64,000 nucleotides of DNA from Procambarus clarkii (Eukaryota; Arthropoda; Malacostraca; Decapoda; Cambaridae), in assembly GCF_040958095.1 (NCBI RefSeq), contig NC_091175.1, forward strand, positions 23,829,121-23,893,120. Reading direction: 5' to 3'. Position numbers and translations under genes: made by a program. The notes beneath the pieces were generated by a model. It was not told the DNA's origin. It was given only the letters and a program-made list of their open reading frames with translations, and did no database searches. Shown piece after piece: positions 56,411 to 64,000 of this stretch (its first letter is position 1; the number at the start of each line of letters is the position of its first letter).

Positions 56411-57140
56411 AGTACTGCCCTTTATGGCATAACACACTCTTCCTTTGGGGACGTCGTTTCATCACAAGTTGCTCCCGTGGGAATATATTCCAAATTTTCA
56501 TCTATTTGGCAGCTTCAATATTCCCGTTTTGAGGAATTGGGTCGAACTCAGATGTTCTTACACTAATCCCTTTAATTAAGGGGTTTAAAGCTTTTACCAA
56601 CCTTCCGGATTAGCTTAAGAATCTCGTAAAAAAATTGTTTTTAATGTGTCATTTAGTGAAACATCATCATCATCAATGGATCTAATTATCTATTGACAGC
56701 GGGCTATCAATAGATAGCATAGTGGCTATCTTATTTACAAAGACAGTCAATACTAATTTAAGAATCAAGACCAGGATTCAAAAGCATTTAGGCAACCACT
56801 TGCGAAACCTGTATATCTTCTCTCGATCATAATGGCTTTGCTTGTATTTACTAAAATAAATTTTGAGCGCCGATCCCCTTATAGGTTGTTTATAACATGT
56901 TAAGCTCGTAAACTGTTTTTATAAATGTGTCACGATTGATGACAGATAAACAGGTTTCGTATGTGGCTGCTTAAATCCTTAATGAATCCCAGCTTAGAAC
57001 GTCTTCTCTGTTCTGGTTACACTGTAGTTAACATGACTGCCTCCAGAGATGTTTGCAAACCGCAGCAATTGCAAACAATGTTCTTGCAGGTGATTGGTGG
57101 CTCGTCTCAAAAATACCTCTCCTCCACACTCGTCAGAAGA
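56411..57140. other. Unassigned AT-rich sequence
   Basis: No gene recognised. A short repeat 'ctatc(a)atagatag' occurs near 56685-56725. Confidence 0.35.
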
Positions 57141-57149
57141 ACACTACTG

Positions 57150-57908
57150 TTCACATTAGTTACTGGGAGACCAAACACACACACATTAGTTACGGGGAGA
57201 CCAAACACTTACACATTAGTCACTGGGAGACCAAACACTTACACATTAGTTACTGGGATACCAAACACCCACACATTAGTCACTGGGAGACCAAACACTC
57301 ACACATTAGTTATTGGGAGACCAAACACTTACACATTAGTCACTGCGAGACCAAACACTTACATATTAGTTACTGGGAGACCAAACACCCACACATTAGT
57401 CACTGGGAGACCAAACACTTACACATTAGTTACTGGGATACCAAACACCCACACATTAGTCACTGGGAGACCAAACACTTACACATTAGTCACTGCGAGA
57501 CCAAACACTTACATATTAGTTACTGGGAGACCAAACACCCACACATTAGTCACTGGGAGACCAAACACTCACACATTAGTTATTGGGAGACCAAACACTT
57601 ACATATTAGTTACTGGGAGACCAAACACTTGCACATTAGTTACTGGGAGACCAAACACTCAGTCATTAGTCACTGGGAGAACAAACACTCACACATTAGT
57701 TACTGAGAGACCAAACACCCACACATTAGTTACTGGGAGACCAAACACTTACACATTAGTTACTGGGATACCAAACACTCACACATTAGTTACTGGGAGA
57801 CCAAACACTTACACATTAGTTACTGGGAGACCAAACACCCACACATTAGTTACTGGGAGACAAAACACTCACATATTAGTTACTGGGAGACCAAACACCA
57901 CACATGTA
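57150..57908 (+). repeat. Minisatellite, 30-bp ACACATTAGTTACTGGGAGA... unit
   Basis: 25 copies, in which TTACTGGGAGA and TCACTGGGAGA and the endings ACTT/ACCC/ACTC vary. The 30-bp period keeps all frames open (LVTGRPNTYT, ISYWETKHLH), giving a 321-codon false ORF. A 180-210 bp higher-order pattern is visible (about 57230-57420 resembles 57410-57600). Confidence 0.95.
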
Positions 57909-58007
57909 GATGTGCACATCACTTAATCTTTCAATTTTATTGTGACATCTTCAGGAGTACACTCTGATATAGTGAGTATAGGAGTGCACTAACATGATCT
58001 GGCAACT

Positions 58008-59630
58008 ATGAAACTCAAGCTCGAACTTGCAAAACTCGAGCGGGAGCAACAGCAAGACGTTCTCCACATGAAGGAACGCGAGGCGACCCTAAGGAAAGAA
58101 GAGCAAGAAAGAGAGGCTGCAATCAGGAAAGAAGAACAAGAAAGAGAGGCTGCCCTGGCGAAAGAAGCTCTCCAAATAAGGGAACGCGAGGCGACCCTGA
58201 GGAAAGAAGAAGCTGCAATCAGGAAAAAAGAACAAGAACGTGAGATGGCACTATTCAGAGAGCGTGAGCGAATACAGCTTGAAGCAAAACAACGTCAGCT
58301 GGAGATACAACGCGAGCATGACAAAACGCAAGCGGAGAGGGCTATAGCATGTCGTCAACAAGAACTCACGTTGGAAACTACACACCACACTCAGTGCCAA
58401 CAAGCTACCGCTAGTCTTCCCGTAAGTTTCAATGTCTCCCATGCAAGTAAGTTAATGCCACCATTCGTTGAGACAGAGATCGATGTCTTTTTCACCACTT
58501 TTGAGACCCTAGCTAATAAACTTAGCTGGCCTGCAGATCAATGGTCTACCCTTCTCAGAGTGCATCTCACAGGTAGAGCTGCAGTTACTCTCAGTACCTT
58601 AGCGTCTGAGAATGACTACCAGACCCTGAAGCAAGCAGTGTTGGACCCCTACCTTCTCTCCACCGAAAGTTACAGACGAAAATTCCGTGATTATCTAAAG
58701 GCAAGTACCACCACCTTTATAGAATTTGCCAATACAAGGAAAAGATATTTCATGAAATGGCTGGAAGCAGCACATATCTCTACATTTTCAGAACTCGTCA
58801 TCCTCATGCTAGTTGAGGAATTCTTGAGACGTGCTCCCCCTTCCATTCGTTTATATTTAGCAGACAAAGAAGAAACCGACTACATCAGATGTGCGAAGTC
58901 GGCTGACACCTACAGCCTCATCCACCGGCTTACACCAGACCCACCTTCCAGTAAGAAGTCTTGGTATAGTTATGATAAAGTGAGTGCCGATCAAGCGAGC
59001 TCTCAATTGTACTGTAAGTATTGCAAACTCTATGGACATACCATTGATAAATGTGGGAAGGCTCAATACAATGGATATGAAACTACTAAACCCAAACCGA
59101 CTCCTCCTAAGTCTGGTAAGCCTGTGATGAATGTTGGTGTTCCTGTTAATGATCTTTCTCTCTTCAGTAAACACCTGTATCCTGGAACTGTCTCTGCCAG
59201 CAGTATAGATTCGGAGGGACGTTTCGAAATGAAGATCTTGAGGGACACAGCGGCTCTTCAGTCAATAATATTGAAATCAGCTGTGCCTAACATCACCTAC
59301 ACCGGGGAAAGCGTCCTTATCACTGACCTCACTGCTACCACTCCGTATCCACTCGCCAGAGTCAACCAGGATTGTCCTTTTGTGACCGGTGAAGTCCAAG
59401 TCGCCATCAGGGAAAAGCCTTTTCCCATGTCTGCAGTGCAACTTCTCCTGGGCAACGACTTGGCAGAAGATTTGCAACCGTCCAACCTTATCATCATGGA
59501 CAAACCCCAGGTGTGTAACTCTGTAGTGGACAATCCCATCTTTAAGTATGTTTCAGCAGAGGTCCAAGAAAGTGATGAAGTTTCTCCTCCGGTTTTGGTG
59601 ACCACCCGTGCACAAGCTGCACGCCCGTAA
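58008..59630 (+). pseudogene. gag and protease of LTR copy 2
   Basis: 540 codons. Residues 1-130 are a Glu/Lys/Arg/Gln-rich coiled coil with repeated KEEQEREAA-type units. Residues 140-300 are capsid-like (FVETEIDVFFTTFETLANKL, FMKWLEAAHIS). A CCHC knuckle CKYCKLYGHTIDKC lies near residue 345. The protease is near residues 410-490: ILRDTAALQSII, where the family's DTG/DSG triad is DTA, and LLLGNDLAEDL as the second conserved block. The N terminus is truncated relative to copy 1. A TAA ends the frame where copy 1 has a Gln codon; the integrase follows in the same frame. Confidence 0.88.
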
Positions 59631-59696
59631 CCAGCTGACTCTACTGCAACCGCTGTCCCTCAAGACCATCAGAATCTACCACCGAATCTTACTAGT

Positions 59697-61512
59697 TTGG
59701 AGTTTCGTAAGTTACAGAGGGAGGATCCATCGTTAACACTATTATTCTTCCAGGCTGAGACTCAACCTGACAGTATCCCTGGGTTCTTCCTGGAGAAGCA
59801 GTTGCTCTACCGCAGGTACAGACCCAATAAGCTGGAGGATGACGATTGGGCAAATGTCGAACAACTAGTGGTTCCCACCAGCCTACGGCCCGATATTCTA
59901 CACCTGGTCCACGGAGTTCTTTCTCACTATGGTTTTAACAAAACCTACCACGGAATCAGACAAGACTACTACTGGCCAGGTATGGTAAAAGACGGCAAAA
60001 GTTACGTGCAACAGTGTCATACATGTCAGATGGCAGGTAAACCTAACATCTCTATTCCAAAGGCACCGTTGAATCCTATCCCAGTGCCTTCGGAACCTTT
60101 CCACAGGCTCATCATAGACTGTGTGGGTCCTTTACCCCAGACCAGTACTGGCAACTCCTATATACTAACTATCCTGTGTCCTACCACCAGATTTCCCATA
60201 GCAGTTCCAGTAAAGAACATTACGGCTGCTACTGTGGTGAAACAACTATTGAAGATCTTCACCCAGTATGGATTTCCACGAGAGGTTCAAAGTGACTGTG
60301 GCACCAACTTCACCAGTGATCTCTTCAAGAAGACACTGGAAGAGTTCAACATCACACAGGTATTGCCCAGCCCCTATCATCCTGCTTCACAGGGTTCTCT
60401 TGAACGTAGTCATCAGACTATTAAAGCACTCCTAAAGAAATTTTGCAATGAAACCTTGAAGGACTGGGATAAACAACTTGCCCTCATTATGTGCATTTTC
60501 AGAGGTCTCCCCAATGAGTCTCTAGGAGTATCTCCTTATGCTCTACGCTCTACGATGCTCTACAGACGTAAGTGCCGTACTCCTCTCAAAGCTTTCAAAG
60601 ACTCTCTACATAATGCCACCTTCAGTGACCCTCAGAATGTGCCCCAGTTTCTTCAAAACTTAAAACACATTCTAGAGAGAGTACGTAAATTTGCTAATGA
60701 CAATCTGTTGAAAGCTCAGGAGAGGATGAAGACTCATTTTGACCAAAGCAGCAAACTAAGGAAATTTAAAGCAGGAGACTTCGTGTTGGCATATTTTCCT
60801 ATCCCAGGTTCTCCATGGCAAAACAAGTTTTCAGGACCCTACCGCATCAAGGAGTGCAGAAACAACCACAACTACGTTCTTGAGACTCCAGATAGGCGGT
60901 GGAAAACCCAGTTGTGCCACGTCAACCTCCTGAAGCTGTATCAAGGTACTCCCCCCACTGTGTTGGTATCATTATCCACATTTAAAGGTCCATGCCTCCA
61001 CAGTGAGACCTTCCCTGCTTCTCCTCCCGAAAGCACTAACACTGAGTCAGTGCCTTCCAACTCGGAAATCCTTAATGATCTTCATACCTATTTGCAGGAC
61101 AGTAATAGTGCTCCTCTCATCAGAATCTTCAAGGAACATCAGAAGTTGTTCAGCGATGATCCACAGGAGTGTAATGTGGTTCAGCACGACCTCCAGCTAC
61201 TCCCTGACACCCGGTCGATTCGTCAACCTTTCTACCGAATCAGCACGAGCAAAAAGGAAGTTATGCGTGCTGAGGTACAGTACTTCCTGGATCATGAGCT
61301 GGCCACCCCTTGTGAGTCCCCTTGGGCCTCACCCTGTATCTTGGTGCCGAAACCGCACGGTAAAGTGAGGCTGTGTACCGACTACAGGAAATTGAATCTT
61401 GTGACTGTCAAGGATGCTTACCCATTACCTAGAATAGATGACATTCTTGACGCCATTGGTAATGCTCGGTATTCATCCAAATTAGACTTACTCAAGGGAT
61501 ACTACCAAGTGT
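59697..61512 (+). pseudogene. Integrase followed by RT N-terminal half, LTR copy 2
   Basis: A continuous frame. The zinc finger is HLVHGVLSHYGFNK, then CHTCQMAG, near residues 67-110. The core has LIIDCVGPLPQ (D), VQSDCGTNFTS (D) and SQGSLERSHQTIK (E), at about residues 135-250. A GPF/GPY-like C-terminal module reads GDFVLAYFPIPGSP, then FSGPYRIKE. After a spacer RT begins: QPFYRIST, ESPWASPCILVPKPHGKVRL, CTDYRKLNLVTV and motif A SKLDLLKGYYQV, where the frame breaks. Integrase and RT in one frame in this order is direct evidence for IN-RT polarity. Confidence 0.9.
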
Positions 61513-62544
61513 TTGACAAAGCGAGCTAAGGAAATATCTGCCTTCACCACTCCTTTTGGCCTTTACAGATATGAACGCCCTCCATTTGGGCTATGTAATG
61601 CCCTGGCCACCTTCCAGCGAGCTGTCAACCGCGTCATCCATGGCTTAGATCACACCTACGCCTACTTGGATGATATCGTTGTGGCAACTAACACCTGGAA
61701 CAAACATCTGCTCCAGCTGCAACGATTGTTAGCCAAGCTCCTGACAGCCGGCCTCACCATCAACTTGGGCAAGTCCACCTTTGCAAAAGGTAAAGTGCGT
61801 TATCTTGGTCATGAGATAGGGGGTGGCAGCCTAGCTCCATTAAACATTCATACCCAAGCCATCCAGCATTACCCACAGCCTACCACCAGGAAGCAGCTCC
61901 TGCGCTTCCTTGGTCTTGCCTTCTACTACCGTAGGTTTGTGAAGAATTTTAGTACGGTAGCGACACCATTGATCACTTTAACCAGCTCAAAGCAATGGTA
62001 TCATTGGACCATTCAGCAAACCATTGCTATTGAACAACTTAAATCCCTGCTCTGTTCTAATCCTATTCTCGCCTCGCCAGATATCACGAAGCCTTTCATC
62101 CTCCATGTCGACACCAGTGGTACCGGCATCGGGGGCGTCCTGATGCAACAACGAGGCGAGGAGGTTCTACCTGTTAGCTACTACAGCTACAAGTTAAAAC
62201 CTCACCAGAAGAACTACAGCACTATCGTAAAGGAACTTCTCTCCCTCGTCCTGAACTTACAGCACTTTGAATCGTACCTACAAAGTGCTCGGTCTTCCAC
62301 CATCTACTCGGACCACAATCCCCTACGCTTCCTGCAGCAAGCTCAATTCAACAATCAACGACTTCTACGATGGGCTTTGTATCTGCAGAATTTCAACCTG
62401 GAGATCTTCTACATCAAGGGTTCTGACAACATCATAGCAGACGCCCTCTCCAGAGTCTATGAGGTAGAGACAGCTACACCTACCACTCTACCATCTGAAG
62501 ACGAAACTTTACCCATTAGAGCAGGCTTTGGGGGAGAGTTGTGA
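61513..62544 (+). pseudogene. RT C-terminal half and RNase H, LTR copy 2
   Basis: 343 open codons in the frame shifted from the integrase. RT motif B FGLCNALATFQRAVNRV; motif C YAYLDDIVVAT; then LRFLGLAFYYRRFVKNFS. RNase H has HVDTSGTGIGGVLMQQ (D), TIVKELLSLV (E), TIYSDHNPLRF (D) and NIIADALSRVYEV (D), so all four acidic residues are present. The stop overlaps the 3' LTR start. Confidence 0.9.
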
Positions 62545-63243
62545 CGATAATCTCTTTCAAGAGAGATTGAGCCTGCTCTTCTCTACATAAAGTTACTTAT
62601 ATATATATAGCAATAAGATGCTACCTTCAAGATACGTCTACCAGTAGCACAAAACGTTTTGACCAGGAGGCAAACGTACCCTAAACTCCTCCCTACTCCA
62701 CACTCCCTCCATGCCGGCTCCGTCATCAACCAGCAAACTACCATTGCCAGCATGCCTGCTTCTGATTGGTGACCCGCCGACTGCACACCTGCACCTCAGC
62801 GCCCACTACTTAGTCGATGTCTGGGCTTGAACCAGTCATTGAAGTTAGAATATCTTGTGCTCTCAAACTGTGAACAACTAACTGATATACGATCTGTCTA
62901 TCAGGTGGATGTTTCTCAGCTAGCGCTTTATTCTCAGCACCTGTTTAATCACTTTTCTGTCTTTATATTATAGAGTAACGTCATTCCTGTTTTTAATTTT
63001 TATGTTATATTTTTTGACTTGTTTGTTTGCACTGTACATAGCCAAGGATTTGTCTTTTGTTCATAATTTGTTTTCAATATTAATTTTAGTTTCATTGTTC
63101 ATACTATGTGTTTTCCGTGTCTTCCCTTAATTTACCACAGACAACAGCCAAGCAGTCTATCTTTTTTTTTGTAAATGTGACTAGGCATTGACACCAGCCA
63201 TTAGGAGGACTGCCGAACATCTACACTCCTACACTTTCCCGTC

Positions 63244-63246
<3 letters not shown>
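62540..63246 (+). repeat. 3' LTR of copy 2
   Basis: 707 bp, TGTGACGATAATC to CCCGTCACA. The first 50 bp match the LTR of copy 1 closely (TCTCTTTCAAGAGAGATTGA). The middle is much more diverged, so the copies belong to different subfamilies. A (TA)n tract begins directly after it. Confidence 0.9.
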
Positions 63247-63300
<54 letters not shown>

Positions 63301-63310
63301 AATCTATGAT
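63247..63310 (+). repeat. (TA)n microsatellite
   Basis: About 26 TA units directly after the 3' LTR, then the start of the palindromic repeat. Confidence 0.9.
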
Positions 63311-63882
<572 letters not shown>

Positions 63883-63944
<62 letters not shown>

Positions 63945-64000
63945 GTACCTAGTAGCCAGAACTCACTCCTCAGCCTATTATTCAAGGCCCGATTTGCCTA
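63883..64000. mobile_element. (TA)n and start of a third MITE copy, cut by window end
   Basis: (TA)n to about 63940, then TGTCGTACCTAGTAGCCAGA and aactcactcctcagcctatt up to gatttgccta at the edge. Confidence 0.8.

Larger units (their letters stand above)
57994..63246 (+). mobile_element. LTR retrotransposon copy 2 (Ty3/gypsy-type, order gag-PR-IN-RT-RH), 5'-truncated
   Basis: The 5' LTR, leader and about 80 N-terminal gag codons are absent: homology to copy 1 starts at about 57994, just before ATGAAACTCAAG. Then come gag, CCHC knuckle, protease, integrase, RT and RNase H, a polypurine tract (GGGGGAGAG, 62530-62538) and a 3' LTR. Damage to the coding region is slight: one TAA at 59628-59630, one frameshift near 61512 and a short insertion near 60540. 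Integrase lies before RT, the reverse of standard Ty3/gypsy order and the same as the Gmr1 group. Confidence 0.92.

Noticed and set aside
56961-57926. 321-codon ORF with TGRPNTYTLV repeats
   Set aside because: 30-bp minisatellite whose period keeps frames open; no unique domain.

Overview
The window looks like intergenic and intronic DNA from an arthropod, most likely a decapod crustacean (crayfish or shrimp type). The evidence is a spliced c-type lysozyme gene of crustacean architecture, an arthropod-type 5S rRNA sequence, tRNA-headed SINEs, Penelope-like elements, long minisatellites, AT/GT/CT microsatellites and short TTAGG-like runs. Host coding sequence is very sparse. Almost everything else is mobile or tandemly repeated DNA, mostly nested and decayed. 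No database search could be run, so all family assignments come from motifs and comparison of copies inside the window.

Layout. 1-4.3 kb: a decayed minus-strand LINE (zinc-knuckle ORF1, endonuclease, RT, start of RNase H), cut by the window edge. 4.6-5.5 kb: a palindromic MITE sitting in a minisatellite. 6.2-8.7 kb: a 50/52-bp satellite. 8.9-12.7 kb: a 21-bp satellite that is open on both strands and is split by a SINE. 13.6-14.3 kb: a CT microsatellite. 14.3-17.6 kb: LINE remnants. 18.3-25.95 kb: the lysozyme gene, five exons whose introns hold minisatellites, a SINE, a Penelope terminal palindrome and a LINE. 26-31 kb: LINE pieces, a composite SINE and a 5S rRNA copy. 30.9-37.2 kb: a complete LTR retrotransposon with LTRs, a 4-bp target duplication and no RT. 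37.2-39.2 kb: LINE, 28S rRNA fragment, SINE and LINE ORF1. 39.2-43.8 kb: two head-to-head Penelope-like pieces, one with a SINE and the other with a 1.7-kb insertion. 43.8-46.3 kb: a LINE with an insertion, then a Helitron-like element. 47.5-49.4 kb: two unfamiliar ORFs, one helix-hairpin-helix-like and one CCHC-knuckle. 51-56 kb: SINEs, a second Helitron-like end, microsatellites and a LINE with an RNase H domain. 57.1-57.9 kb: a 30-bp minisatellite. 58.0-63.2 kb: a second copy of the LTR retrotransposon family with RT. 63.2-64 kb: AT-rich palindromic MITEs.

The most interesting points are these. The two related LTR elements both have Ty3/gypsy-type domains but carry integrase upstream of RT/RNase H (Gmr1-like order). 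One of them lacks RT altogether, yet has LTRs that look about 99% identical, which implies mobilisation in trans. The lysozyme gene reads completely, with both catalytic residues, eight conserved cysteines, consensus splice sites and a TATA/initiator promoter. A 28S rRNA fragment abuts a SINE. The inverted terminal modules of Penelope-like elements recur four times.
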